Shown here piece after piece: positions 54,164 to 63,116 of a stretch of DNA of 64,000 nucleotides. The DNA is from Candidatus Competibacter phosphatis. Its GTDB lineage: Bacteria > Pseudomonadota > Gammaproteobacteria > Competibacterales > Competibacteraceae. Position 1 is the first letter of the stretch. The number at the start of each line of letters is the position of its first letter. The notes beneath the pieces were generated by a model. It had not been told where the DNA came from. It saw nothing but the letters and a program-made list of their open reading frames with translations, and did not search any database. Both the position numbers and the translations under genes were made by a program. The DNA is taken from assembly GCF_012939995.1 (NCBI RefSeq), contig NZ_SPMZ01000012.1, forward strand, positions 1 to 64,000, in the 5' to 3' direction.

Positions 54164-55191
54164 GACGAAGCCGGCCGTCCCGGTCGGGTCGCCATCAATT
54201 CCGCCCGCAGTCTCAGGTAGCTGTCCAGTCGGCGCGGGACGATCTCGCCGCGCGCCAGCGCCGCCGCCAACGCGCAGCCGGGCTCCCCCTGATGCCGGCA
54301 GTCGGAAAACCGGCAGCGGCCGAGATGCGGCGTTAGTTCCGGGAAGCCTCGGTCCAGCGCATCCGGGATGATTTCGCCCAATTCGAAACTGCGCACGCCC
54401 GGCGTGTCGATCAGATCGCCACCGCCCGGCAGGTGATAGAGCGTGCTGGTGGTGGTGGTGTGGGCACCATGGCCGGTAGCCTGGGAGATGGCCTGGATGC
54501 GGATCTCGCGTTCCGGTAGCAGTGCCTGGACCAGCGACGACTTGCCGACCCCCGACTGACCGACCAGCAGACTGACGCGCCCGCCCAGCCAGGCGCGCAA
54601 TTCGTCCAGCCCTTGCTCGGCGCGGTTGCTGGCCAGCAGCAGCGGGTAACCAATTTGCCGGTAGGGTTCCAGCCGTTCCAATAACGCCGCTCGCGCCGCC
54701 GCATCCAGCAGATCCACCTTATTCAGCACCAGCAACCCTTGGACGCCGATCGCGGCGATCGCCACCAGATAGCGATCGAGCAAATACTCGCTGGGTTCCG
54801 GCTCTGGGGCCAGCACCACCGCCACTTCGTCGAGGTTGGCGGCCACCGGCCGCAGTTGGCCTCGGTAATCGGGGCGGGTCAGCAGCGACCGGCGCTCGAT
54901 CAGCGCCACCACCACTCCCACCCCTTCTTCCGCGCCGGACGGCTGCCAAACCACCCGGTCGCCGCAGGCCAGCCGGCCCAGGTTTTGTCGCACCGCACAA
55001 CGGTACAAGTCGCCTTCGTCATCCTCGATGATCAGGGCCACGCCATAATTGGCGATCACCAGGCCGGTCCGTTCCGGGCCGAGTCCGACCTCATCCGGTG
55101 CCGGCGTCGGCCCGCCGGCGCGCTCGCGGCGGTGATCTTGTTGGCGTTGGATGCGTGCCCGCTGGCGTTGGGTCAGTCGCCGGTTGGTCAT
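54160..55191 (-). CDS. rsgA: Ribosome small-subunit GTPase RsgA
   Basis: 343 residues. Circularly permuted GTPase that matures the 30S subunit. The basic N-terminus (QRQRARIQRQQDHRRER) precedes an OB fold. The G motifs are in permuted order: NKVD near 156, then GQSGVGKSSLVQALLP near 211, DTPGVRSFEL near 261, and last a zinc-binding CRFSDCRHQGEPGCAL domain near 290. Divergent from orn, as is common in gammaproteobacteria. Confidence 0.96.
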   Translation of the reverse strand: MTNRRLTQRQRARIQRQQDHRRERAGGPTPAPDEVGLGPERTGLVIANYGVALIIEDDEGDLYRCAVRQNLGRLACGDRVVWQPSGAEEGVGVVVALIERRSLLTRPDYRGQLRPVAANLDEVAVVLAPEPEPSEYLLDRYLVAIAAIGVQGLLVLNKVDLLDAAARAALLERLEPYRQIGYPLLLASNRAEQGLDELRAWLGGRVSLLVGQSGVGKSSLVQALLPEREIRIQAISQATGHGAHTTTTSTLYHLPGGGDLIDTPGVRSFELGEIIPDALDRGFPELTPHLGRCRFSDCRHQGEPGCALAAALARGEIVPRRLDSYLRLRAELMATRPGRPASS

Positions 55192-55284
55192 GACGCCCCG
55201 CCGTGGGTCGGCTGGCGTCGAACCGTCGCCGGAATCCGGTTAAACTGACCATCCCCTTCCTTCCCCTCATATCCCAAAGACACC

Positions 55285-55839
55285 ATGTCCCCCGACAACT
55301 TGATCTGGATCGACCTGGAAATGACCGGCCTGGACACCCAGACCGACCGCATCATCGAAATCGCGACCGTCGTTACCGACAGCCAACTGAACGTGCTCGC
55401 CGAAGGGCCGGTGCTGGCCATCCACCAGAGCGACGCGACCCTGGCGGCGATGGACGATTGGAACCGGAAGCAGCACGGCGGGTCCGGTCTGGCGGCTCGG
55501 GTGCGCGCCAGCGGTTTGGACGAGCGCGAGGCCGAAACGCGCACCCTGGCTTTTCTCAGTCAGTACGTCCCTCCAGGCAAATCGCCGATGTGCGGTAACA
55601 GCATCTGTCAGGACCGACGCTTTCTGGCGCGCTGCATGCCAGATTTGGAAGGCTATTTCCACTATCGCAACCTGGACGTCAGCACGCTCAAGGAGTTGGC
55701 CCGCCGCTGGTATCCCGAGCGGATCAAGGGCTTCAACAAGAGCTCGACCCATTTGGCGCTGCAAGACATTCACGACTCCATCGAGGAACTGCGTTTCTAT
55801 CGCGAGCGCTTGTTCCCGCCGACGGCCGGCAATCCCTGA
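55285..55839 (+). CDS. orn: Oligoribonuclease
   Basis: 184 residues. DEDDh 3'-5' exonuclease that degrades 2-5 nt RNAs, including pGpG from cyclic-di-GMP turnover. [18 protein letters not shown] at the N-terminus holds the first Asp/Glu pair, [18 protein letters not shown] near 110 and the C-terminal [20 protein letters not shown] the final His and Asp. Length matches E. coli Orn (181). Confidence 0.97.
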   Translation: MSPDNLIWIDLEMTGLDTQTDRIIEIATVVTDSQLNVLAEGPVLAIHQSDATLAAMDDWNRKQHGGSGLAARVRASGLDEREAETRTLAFLSQYVPPGKSPMCGNSICQDRRFLARCMPDLEGYFHYRNLDVSTLKELARRWYPERIKGFNKSSTHLALQDIHDSIEELRFYRERLFPPTAGNP

Positions 55840-55880
55840 CGATTGTTCCGGCCGCACCATCCCCGCCGTGGCGCCATGCC

Positions 55881-56705
55881 TCAGCGCTCGACCGGCAGGC
55901 TGGGATCGTTACCCCATTCCGACCAGGCGCCGGGATAGCCGCGCACTCGCGGATAGCCCAGATGGCGCAACACCCAGTAGGTATGCGCCGAGCGGTGGTG
56001 AGTCTGACAGTAGACGATCACCTCCTTGTCGGGCGTAACGCCGCGCGTCGCCAGCAATTCCCGCAGCGTCGAATCGGGTAGCAGGCGCAATTGCCGTTGC
56101 GGATCCATGGCATCGATCCAGTTCAGGTTGACCGCGCCGGGGATATGGCCGCCGCGAGCGGCGCGTTGGTCCAGGCCGGCGAATTCGGTCGGGGTGCGGG
56201 TATCGAGCAGGGCCAGGTCGGCGTGTCCGAGCCGCTCCAGGATGTAGGCTTTGTCAGCCACTGCCGCCGGGTTGGCGAAACGGGCCGAATAGGCGCCGCG
56301 CGACGGGTGACGGACCCGCGCCTCCAGCGGCCCGCCGCTGGCATCCCAGGCACGGCGGCCGCCGTTCAGCAGCGAAACCGACTCGTGGCCGAGCACCGCC
56401 AGCGTCCACAGCAAGCGCCCGGCGCGGCCGTTGCCTTCGTCGTCGTAGGCGACCACATGTCGTTCCGGGGTCAGGCCGAGCCGCGAACACACTTCGCCCA
56501 GCCACGCTTCGTCCGGCAGCAGGCCCATCGCCGGCGGTTCGACCCGGATCAGATCGGCATAGTCGAGATGGATCGCGCCGGGGATGTGGCCGGCGGCGTA
56601 ACTGGCCGGATTGGACAGATCCACGATGAGGATCCTGGGGTCGGTCAGGTACGGTTGAAGCTGCTCCGGTTCGAGCAGCAGCGGCGGATTCGGGGCGGCG
56701 GTCAT
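55881..56705 (-). CDS. Thiosulfate/3-mercaptopyruvate sulfurtransferase
   Basis: 274 residues with two rhodanese domains. The inactive N-terminal domain reads ILIVDLSNPASYAAGHIPGA; the catalytic one contains ALLDTRTPTEFAGLDQRA and the active-site loop CQTHHRSAHTY with the persulfide-forming Cys near residue 235. The CQTHHRS loop differs from the CGSGVT loop of E. coli SseA and is closer to thiosulfate sulfurtransferases, but substrate preference cannot be fixed. Monocistronic by appearance. Confidence 0.9.
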   Translation of the reverse strand: MTAAPNPPLLLEPEQLQPYLTDPRILIVDLSNPASYAAGHIPGAIHLDYADLIRVEPPAMGLLPDEAWLGEVCSRLGLTPERHVVAYDDEGNGRAGRLLWTLAVLGHESVSLLNGGRRAWDASGGPLEARVRHPSRGAYSARFANPAAVADKAYILERLGHADLALLDTRTPTEFAGLDQRAARGGHIPGAVNLNWIDAMDPQRQLRLLPDSTLRELLATRGVTPDKEVIVYCQTHHRSAHTYWVLRHLGYPRVRGYPGAWSEWGNDPSLPVER

Positions 56706-56923
56706 GCGGGCTCCTGCAAGGGTTCGATGCCATGATGGTTATGCTTTTGACCCGCGCGAACGGCGCAAGGTAAGCGGCGATGACAAATCATTTCCCATCA
56801 TCACAAGTTGCCGCCCCACACGCAACGGTATCCGGTCCAAGCGCAAGGCGGCGAGTGGCCAGCGATCCTTTCACCCCCTGACCCGAGCGTCCATCGCGCA
56901 ATGCAGGATAAAACGCCGTCCGC
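56706..56923. other. Spacer between sulfurtransferase and hemW
   Basis: 218 bases in which I see no credible gene, terminator or repeat. It contains the sulfurtransferase promoter region (minus strand), not resolved. Confidence 0.4.
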
Positions 56924-58096
56924 TCAAACCGGCTCGGTTTCCGGTATGAACGCCTGCAACAGATCGTTCAGAAACCGCAGCCCCAGCTCGCTCGCTTGCA
57001 GGCGTTCGGGATCGTTTTCCAACAATCCCCGAGCCCGTGCCTGGCTCCAGCCTGGTTCCAGCGCCGCCAGCGGCAGACCGGCGCGCTCGCCGAACAGCGC
57101 CGCCGGCACCCCTTCGACCAGACGCAAGGCATTCATCAGAAACTCCAGCGGCAGCTCGGCCTCGCGCACCGGCGCATCGCCGCCGACGCCGGCCGGCGTT
57201 CCGGCTCGCGCCAGATAGTCGCGCGGGTGTTTGACTTTCCATAGACGCTGAATTTGCCCGGCGGCGGGATCGCTCAGCTTGCCGTGCGCGCCGGCGCCGA
57301 TGCCGAGATAGTCGCCGAACTCCCAGTAATTCAGGTTATGTCGGCAGCGTCGGTCCGCGCGGGCGTAGGCCGATACTTCGTAGCGCGGGTACCCGTGCCG
57401 GGCCAGTTCCTCCTGAGCACGTTCCTGGATGACGTCGATGGTCTCATCATCCGGCAAGAGCGGCGGCGACCGGTAAAATCGGGTATTGGGTTCGAGAGTC
57501 AGTTGGTAATAGGAAAGATGCGCCGGTTGCAGCGCCAGCGCACAGGCGATGTCGGTCAGCGCTTGTTCGACCGTCTGACCCGGCAAGCCGAACATCAGAT
57601 CCAGATTGAAATTGTCCAGTCCGGCGGCATGGGCGGCCTCGGCGGCGGCGATCGCCGCGCGGCGGTCGTGAATCCGTCCCAGAGCGTGCAGGTGTCCGTC
57701 GTCGAAGCTTTGTACCCCGATCGACAGGCGATTGATGCCAACCTCACGGAATTCGGCGAATTTACTCCGCTCCACCGTGCCGGGGTTGGCCTCCAGGGTG
57801 ATTTCCAGATCGGGGCGCAGCGGCAGGCGGGCGCGCAATCCCGACAGCAGCCGGTCCAACGCTTCGGCCGAAAACAGGCTGGGGGTGCCACCACCGATAA
57901 ACAGGCTATCGATGCGTCGTCCCCAGACTCGGGGCAGATCCTGTTCCAGATCGGCCAGCAGCGCGTCCGCGTAGGCCCGCTCCGGCAGCGGCTCGCGCGC
58001 TTCGTGGGAATTGAAATCGCAGTACGGACACTTGCGGGCGCACCAGGGAATATGGACATATAGCGCCAGCGGGATCGGCGTGGTGAAAACGGGCAT
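56924..58096 (-). CDS. hemW: Heme chaperone HemW (radical SAM)
   Basis: 390 residues. Radical SAM protein that binds heme and hands it to respiratory enzymes. The 4Fe-4S motif CARKCPYCDF (CxxxCxYC plus Phe) lies at about residue 18, followed by LFIGGGTPSLFS and NRLSIGVQSFDD. HNLNYWEFGDYLGIGAGAHG distinguishes HemW from the oxygen-independent coproporphyrinogen oxidase HemN, from which it is often misannotated. It lies 10 bases after rdgB, probably co-transcribed. Confidence 0.93.
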   Translation of the reverse strand: MPVFTTPIPLALYVHIPWCARKCPYCDFNSHEAREPLPERAYADALLADLEQDLPRVWGRRIDSLFIGGGTPSLFSAEALDRLLSGLRARLPLRPDLEITLEANPGTVERSKFAEFREVGINRLSIGVQSFDDGHLHALGRIHDRRAAIAAAEAAHAAGLDNFNLDLMFGLPGQTVEQALTDIACALALQPAHLSYYQLTLEPNTRFYRSPPLLPDDETIDVIQERAQEELARHGYPRYEVSAYARADRRCRHNLNYWEFGDYLGIGAGAHGKLSDPAAGQIQRLWKVKHPRDYLARAGTPAGVGGDAPVREAELPLEFLMNALRLVEGVPAALFGERAGLPLAALEPGWSQARARGLLENDPERLQASELGLRFLNDLLQAFIPETEPV

Positions 58097-58106
58097 CGCG
58101 CCGCGC

Positions 58107-58727
58107 TCAGTTCGGCGGCGGCGGCAGTGGGTTCAGCTTCAGCGCTTGCGCCAACTGGGCCAGCGCCTGGCCGCGATGGCTGAGCCGGTTCTTGACCGCC
58201 GGATCGAGTTCGGCGGCGGTCTGGGCTTCGCTGGGAACGAGGAACACCGGATCGTAGCCGAAGCCGCCGTCGCCATACGGCTCGAAGGTGATCAGCCCCT
58301 CCCAACTGGCCTGACAGATCAACGGCATCGGGTCGGCGGCATGGCGCAGCAAGGCCAGGGCGCAATGAAAGCGGGCGCCACGCCATTCGGCGGGGGTTTC
58401 GCCCAATTCCGCCAGCAGTTTGGCGATGTTGGCGCGGTCGTTGGCTTCGGGACCAGCGTAACGGGCCGAGTAGATCCCCGGCGCTCCCTCCAAGGCGTCC
58501 ACCACCAGGCCGGAATCGTCCGCCAACGCCGGCAATCCGGTATGCCGGGCGGCGTTACGGGCCTTGAGCAAGGCATTCTCGACGAAACTCAGTCCGGTTT
58601 CCTCGACTTCCGGCACGGCAAACGCCGATTGGGGCACGATCTCCACCTCCAGCCCGGTCAGAACGGCGTTGAATTCGCGGACCTTGCCGGGATTACCGGT
58701 CGCTAGCACGATTTTGCGCATGGTCAT
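58107..58727 (-). CDS. rdgB: XTP/dITP diphosphatase RdgB
   Basis: 206 residues. House-cleaning enzyme hydrolysing dITP and XTP. The N-terminal [39 protein letters not shown] near 70, [14 protein letters not shown] near 152 and the C-terminal [10 protein letters not shown] are all family signatures. The start could be the second Met (MRKIVLAT, 58721). It lies 13 bases after rph, in the common rph-rdgB-hemW order. Confidence 0.96.
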   Translation of the reverse strand: MTMRKIVLATGNPGKVREFNAVLTGLEVEIVPQSAFAVPEVEETGLSFVENALLKARNAARHTGLPALADDSGLVVDALEGAPGIYSARYAGPEANDRANIAKLLAELGETPAEWRGARFHCALALLRHAADPMPLICQASWEGLITFEPYGDGGFGYDPVFLVPSEAQTAAELDPAVKNRLSHRGQALAQLAQALKLNPLPPPPN

Positions 58728-58740
58728 GCTCCGCCCGCGC

Positions 58741-59464
58741 TCAGGCCGGTAGTCCCAATACTTCCCGCTGCTTGCGCAGCAGGCGTTCGATGCCGCCGCG
58801 CGCCAGTTCCAGCATCGCCTGCAATTCCTCGATGCGGAAGGCGTGCCCCTCGGCGGTGCCTTGCAGTTCGATGAAGGCCCCGGCGTCGTTCATCACCACG
58901 TTCATGTCGGTTTCCGCTTCGGAATCCTCGGCGTAGTCCAGATCCAGCACCGGCGTGCCCTGAAAGATACCCACCGACACCGAGGCCACCTGCCCGTGCA
59001 GCGGGTTTCTCTTGAAGGATTTTTTTGTTGATCAGATGGCGTACTGCATCAGCCAGCGCCACGAAGCCGCCGGTAATGGCGGCGGTGCGGGTACCGCCGT
59101 CGGCCTGGATCACGTCGCAGTCCAGGGTGATGGTGCGCTCGCCCAGCGCTTCCAGGTCCAACACCGCGCGCAGCGCCCGGCCGATCAGGCGCTGGATTTC
59201 CATGGTCCGCCCGTCCTGCCGGCCACGGCTGGCCTCGCGGCTGGAGCGGGTGTGGGTGGCGCGCGGCAACATGCCGTATTCGGCCGTCACCCAGCCCCGC
59301 CCCTTGCCCTTGAGAAAGGGCGGCACCCGTTCCTCGACGCTGGCGGTGCAGATCACCCGGGTGTCGCCGAACTCCACCAGCACCGATCCTTCGGCGTGCT
59401 TGGTGAATTGGCGGGTTATCCGGATCGGGCGCAGTTCGTCGGCGGCGCGGTTGCTGGGGCGCAT
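58741..59464 (-). CDS. rph: Ribonuclease PH (frameshifted in this assembly)
   Basis: Phosphorolytic 3' exoribonuclease trimming tRNA precursors. The N-terminal [40 protein letters not shown] and [20 protein letters not shown] read in one frame to HLINKK. The rest, beginning [21 protein letters not shown] and containing [18 protein letters not shown], is in another frame. Removing one T from the T7 run at 59020-59026 (an A on the coding strand) joins them to 240 residues, against 238 in E. coli. E. coli K-12 itself carries an rph frameshift, but at a different place. Confidence 0.94.
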
Positions 59465-59657
59465 GGCGGGTTTCCTGTGGTGAAGGCGTCAAGTTTCGAA
59501 GGGGCGGCACTATAGCAGAACCGACGCCAAATCGGCCGACGGTGCGGGTCCGCCGTCCCGTTTCGAACGGAGTCGTCAGGAAAATTCGGCGCGATGACGC
59601 GCTAATCCAGGCGGCTCGACCTAAGATATAAAGGACCATTGAAGACGAGGATAGCCC

Positions 59658-60524
59658 ATGTTACGCAGCATGACCGCCTTTGCGCGCCAAGAGCAGTCCA
59701 GCGCCTGGGGTACCATCACTTGGGAATTGCGCTCGGTCAACCACCGTTATCTGGAAACCACCATCCGTCTGCCGGATGCGCTGCGCGGATTGGAATTATT
59801 GGCGCGCGAGCGTATCGGCGGGGTGTTGAGTCGCGGCAAGGTGGAGTGCGCCCTCAAGTTGCAGACCGCTGGTGCGACGGCGGCCGCGCTCACGCTGAAC
59901 CGGCCACTGGTCGAACGTCTGCTGGACGTTGCGGTGGAGGTGGAACACCTGATGGGGCCGGGTACCGGTCTGCGCCTGGTGGACGTGTTGCGCTGGCCAG
60001 GCGCGGTCAGCGAGGCGGAACCGGATCTGGATGAAATTCGGCTGGCCATTCTCGACGGTCTGGACGCGGCGCTACGGGAACTGGTCGTCACCCGGGAACG
60101 GGAAGGCCAGCGCACCGCCGAATTGCTGCGGCAGCGCTGCGACGCCATGCGAGTCCAAGTCGAGCTGGTGCGCGCCCGCCGGCCCGAAGTATTGGCGCGG
60201 TGGCGCGACAAGCTGTTGAGTCGGCTGGCCGATATCCCGGTCGACGCCGATACCGGCCGACTGGAACAGGAACTGGCGCTGATCGCCCAGCGCCTGGACG
60301 TGGACGAGGAACTCGACCGGCTGGATACCCATCTCGACGAGATTCAGGCCGTGTTCGAGCGCGACGAGGCCGTCGGGCGGCGGCTGGATTTCCTGATGCA
60401 GGAACTCAACCGGGAAGCCAACACCCTGTCCTCGAAGTCCGCCGATGCCGATACCACCCGCGCCGCAGTCGAGCTGAAGGTGCTGATCGAGCAGATGCGG
60501 GAACAGGTGCAGAACATTGAGTAG
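59658..60524 (+). CDS. YicC/YloC family endoribonuclease
   Basis: 288 residues. The N-terminal MLRSMTAFARQEQ and WELRSVNHRYLETTIRLPD, and the C-terminal RLDFLMQELNREANTLSSKS, are the two conserved YicC domains. Family members in E. coli and Bacillus are reported as RNA-cleaving enzymes. GAGGA lies 7 bases before the ATG. Divergent from rph, a conserved arrangement, and followed by a clear hairpin. Confidence 0.92.
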   Translation: MLRSMTAFARQEQSSAWGTITWELRSVNHRYLETTIRLPDALRGLELLARERIGGVLSRGKVECALKLQTAGATAAALTLNRPLVERLLDVAVEVEHLMGPGTGLRLVDVLRWPGAVSEAEPDLDEIRLAILDGLDAALRELVVTREREGQRTAELLRQRCDAMRVQVELVRARRPEVLARWRDKLLSRLADIPVDADTGRLEQELALIAQRLDVDEELDRLDTHLDEIQAVFERDEAVGRRLDFLMQELNREANTLSSKSADADTTRAAVELKVLIEQMREQVQNIE

Positions 60525-60561
60525 GATTTCACCCCGTTTCACCTCGTCTTGCCATACTCTG

Positions 60562-60586
60562 GAAAGCCGCTATTTCAGCGGCTTTC
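60562..60586 (+). terminator. Terminator hairpin after yicC
   Basis: Perfect 10-bp stem GAAAGCCGCT (60562-60571) / AGCGGCTTTC (60577-60586), loop ATTTC. The downstream sequence is only moderately T-rich (GTATTCTTG). Confidence 0.65.
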
Positions 60587-60720
60587 GTATTCTTGCGTTG
60601 CGATCCATCGCAACTATCCGAACCATCGTTTGAAATCTTGGGAAAGAATTTTCCACGGATACGCATACCGGTGGTTTGCCATGGATAATCAACGAAACGG
60701 GTCAAACGAGGAAACTGGAA

Positions 60721-61536
60721 ATGTCTTCCACTTTGCACCAAAAACTAGAATTCCTGATCGTCGATCCGCAGAACGACTTTAGCGACGCACCGGACGCGGC
60801 GTTACCGGTAACGGGTGCCGGGGCGGACGCCGAACGTCTGGCGCACTTGCTGGAGCGGTTGCGCGACCGCATCGACGGCATTCGCGTCACCCTCGATACT
60901 CACCAGTTGCTGGATATCGCCCATCCCGTGTTCTGGGTCGATGATGCAGGCCGGCGGCCGGCGCCTTTCACCCAGATCAGCGTGGCCGAGGTCGAGAACG
61001 GGATTTGGCGTGCCTACGACGGGCATGCCCAACAGCGAGCGCTGGCTTACGTGCGGGCGCTGCGCGATAACGGCCGCTACCAACTGACCATCTGGCCGCC
61101 GCATTGCCTGATTGGCACCTGGGGCCATAACGTGATGCCGGTGGTGGCCAAGGCGCTGCGTGCTTGGGAGGAAGCCAAGTTCGCGCGGGTGGATTACGTG
61201 ATCAAGGGTCATAATCCCTGGACCGAACATTATTCGGCGGTACAGGCCGACGTGCCCGATCCGGCCGATCCGGGCACCCAGATCAACCGACGATTGATTC
61301 AAGTCCTGGAAAACGCCGATGTGGTGGCCTTGTCCGGCCAAGCGCTCTCGCATTGTGTCGCCAACACGGTCCGGGATATCGCCGACCAGTTCGGCCAGGA
61401 GAGTATTCGCAAGCTGGTGCTGATCGAGGATACCAGTTCGCCGGTACCGGGCTTCGAGGCGCTGGCTCGGCAATTCGTGACCGACATGCTGCGGCGTGGC
61501 ATGAAAACCGCCAGGGCGGCGGATTTCCTGCGCTGA
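60721..61536 (+). CDS. Isochorismatase-fold cysteine hydrolase (nicotinamidase-like)
   Basis: 271 residues from ATG 60721, with GAGGA upstream. The catalytic triad of the isochorismatase/nicotinamidase fold is visible: Asp in LIVDPQNDFSD near 15, Lys in YVIKGHNPWTEHYSA near 162 and Cys in LSGQALSHCVANTVRDI near 211. WPPHCLIGTWGH is also typical. It is longer than PncA because of inserts (for example HPVFWVDDAGRRPAPFTQI). Nicotinamide or another amide may be the substrate. It lies 87 bases upstream of the phosphatase-like gene. Confidence 0.82.
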   Translation: MSSTLHQKLEFLIVDPQNDFSDAPDAALPVTGAGADAERLAHLLERLRDRIDGIRVTLDTHQLLDIAHPVFWVDDAGRRPAPFTQISVAEVENGIWRAYDGHAQQRALAYVRALRDNGRYQLTIWPPHCLIGTWGHNVMPVVAKALRAWEEAKFARVDYVIKGHNPWTEHYSAVQADVPDPADPGTQINRRLIQVLENADVVALSGQALSHCVANTVRDIADQFGQESIRKLVLIEDTSSPVPGFEALARQFVTDMLRRGMKTARAADFLR

Positions 61537-61623
61537 GTAGCGGGCGGGCGGTCTAGCTGGCCGCATCCGACTCGCCAACATGGTCTGGCATCGTTTCCAC
61601 TTAGCCCCGCGGGTAACTGCTCC

Positions 61624-62449
61624 ATGACGATTACCCTGGACTCGCATTACACCATCGGTCAGTTGCATCTGTTCTGCCAGGACTATGTCTGTCACGGTCG
61701 GAAGCCTTACCCTCATGTGATCCTGGCGGACGGTTGTTCCGCCGAGCCGGATAGCGACTTGGGAGCGAGGTTGCTGGTGTTGAACGCCCGCCGCTTGCTG
61801 CCGCGATTTGTCGCCGCCGCCACGGACGAAGCTGGACGTCACGCCTGTCATTGGCGATTGGGGCGGCGGATCGTGCGCCGCGCCGCCCGACAAGCGCGGG
61901 AGTTGGGCGCGGACAGCGCGCTTGATGCCACGTTGTTGATCGCTTGGTGCGATGGGACCACGGTATACGTGCATCTCTATGGCGATGGCTGTCTGGCCGC
62001 TCGGCGCGCCGACGGCGGGGTGGTGGCGATTCAGGTCGAGTACGCCGGAAACGCTCCCTATTACCTCTCTTATCTGCTGGATCGAGAACGGTTGGCGCTT
62101 TATCGGGTAGTCGCCGGCAATCCGCTGGCGGCACAAAGCGTCAGTTATGTCGACGAGACCGGAACGACGACCCGGCTGGAGCGTTTCGATGCCCCCCCTC
62201 GTGTTCAGCTTCTCCTTGGACGCCTTCCCGACGGTGGCGGTGGCCACCGACGGTCTGCAGTCGTTTGTCAGCGCAAGTACCAGCGAACGGTTGAGCGTGC
62301 GGGATGTGACGCGGGAGATGCTGGAGTTCGACCGGTCGCAAGATCGTTTCGTCCAGCGCCGGTTGCATGAGCTGCTGCTCGAATACAGCAAGCAACTGGT
62401 CTTCAATCTCGACGATCTCGGTATCGGAATATTCACCCGAACGGAGTAA
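61624..62449 (+). CDS. Divergent PP2C-like protein phosphatase (frameshifted in this assembly)
   Basis: About 274 residues in composite. PPM/PP2C-type motifs: HVILADGCSAEPDSDLGARL near residue 31 (first metal Asp), DATLLIAW and VHLYGDGCLAA near 102-125, and AVATDGLQSFV. The frame breaks at the C7 run 62192-62198; removing one C continues APLVFSFSLDAFPTVAVATDG to the stop at 62449. The C-terminus (NLDDLGIGIFTRTE) takes the place of the usual PP2C DD(I/L)T end. Substrate and partner kinase are unknown. Confidence 0.7.
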
Positions 62450-62553
62450 ATCCACGGTCGCGACCGAACCGGGCCAGGTGGTGTGGGTCGACCATGGCCA
62501 TGTTGCCGCGTCGTACGAAAAGCCGCCCTTTACCGTCCGATCGGCGCGCCTTC

Positions 62554-62586
62554 TTACCGCGCGGCATCAGCCGCCATGCGCGGTAA
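62554..62586. repeat. Inverted repeat between convergent genes
   Basis: TTACCGCGC (62554-62562) / GCGCGGTAA (62578-62586), 15-base loop that itself contains GGC/GCC pairs. It lies between the ends of the phosphatase-like and small exported genes and could terminate either, but lacks T-tracts. Confidence 0.55.
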
Positions 62587-62592
62587 GATCGG

Positions 62593-63069
62593 TCAGAAGA
62601 ACCGCAGGTAGGCTTCCAGCACCTTGAGGGTGTAGTCGCCGGTCGCGCCGTTTCGGTACTGTTCCGGGTCGCCGCTCATCCACCAGGCGGCGGCACGCTG
62701 CACGGCGACGATCTCGTTGTTGTTGCTGGCGGCAAGCTGCTCGCGTAGCACGTTCCCCATCACGCAGGCCACCACTTGTCGGGCCAGGGCCGGGTCGGCG
62801 GCGAACTGATCCGGCGTCACGTCCTGGTTCAGGCAGCGCCGCGACCAGCGAACGATATTGTCCGGCTTGACTTGCCAGTCGCTGTATAGTCCGGCCCCGG
62901 CTTGCGGCGCCGACAGGCGCAGCGCCTCGACCAGGGCTTCCACCTTGGCCTCGGAAATCGGTGCTTGGGCGGTGGCCAGCAGGGTCCAGAACAGCAGCAG
63001 GGTTCCCAGCAGCGGCAAGCGGCGCGGCCGGGCGCGAAGGGGTACGGTGACGGGGTCGGTGCCAATCAT
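62593..63069 (-). CDS. Hypothetical exported or membrane-anchored protein
   Basis: 158 residues from ATG 63067-63069 (MIGTDPVTVPLRARPRR), with GAGAAGG 5 bases upstream. One hydrophobic segment (LLGTLLLFWTLLATAQA, about 20-36) is a signal peptide or anchor. The mature part has two cysteines (RRCLN and VVACVMGN) and a C-terminal AAAWWMSGDPEQYRNGATGD. I do not recognise the family. It follows comM by 47 bases in the same direction. Confidence 0.7.
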   Translation of the reverse strand: MIGTDPVTVPLRARPRRLPLLGTLLLFWTLLATAQAPISEAKVEALVEALRLSAPQAGAGLYSDWQVKPDNIVRWSRRCLNQDVTPDQFAADPALARQVVACVMGNVLREQLAASNNNEIVAVQRAAAWWMSGDPEQYRNGATGDYTLKVLEAYLRFF

Positions 63070-63116
63070 GAAGCCTTCTCTCGCGGTGACAAAGGAAAGG
63101 GTCGAGCGATGCCGTG

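Noticed and set aside
56808-57218. Plus-strand reading over the sulfurtransferase-hemW spacer
   Set aside because: Basic, Pro/Ser/Arg-rich product overlapping hemW antisense, with no homology and no ribosome-binding site.
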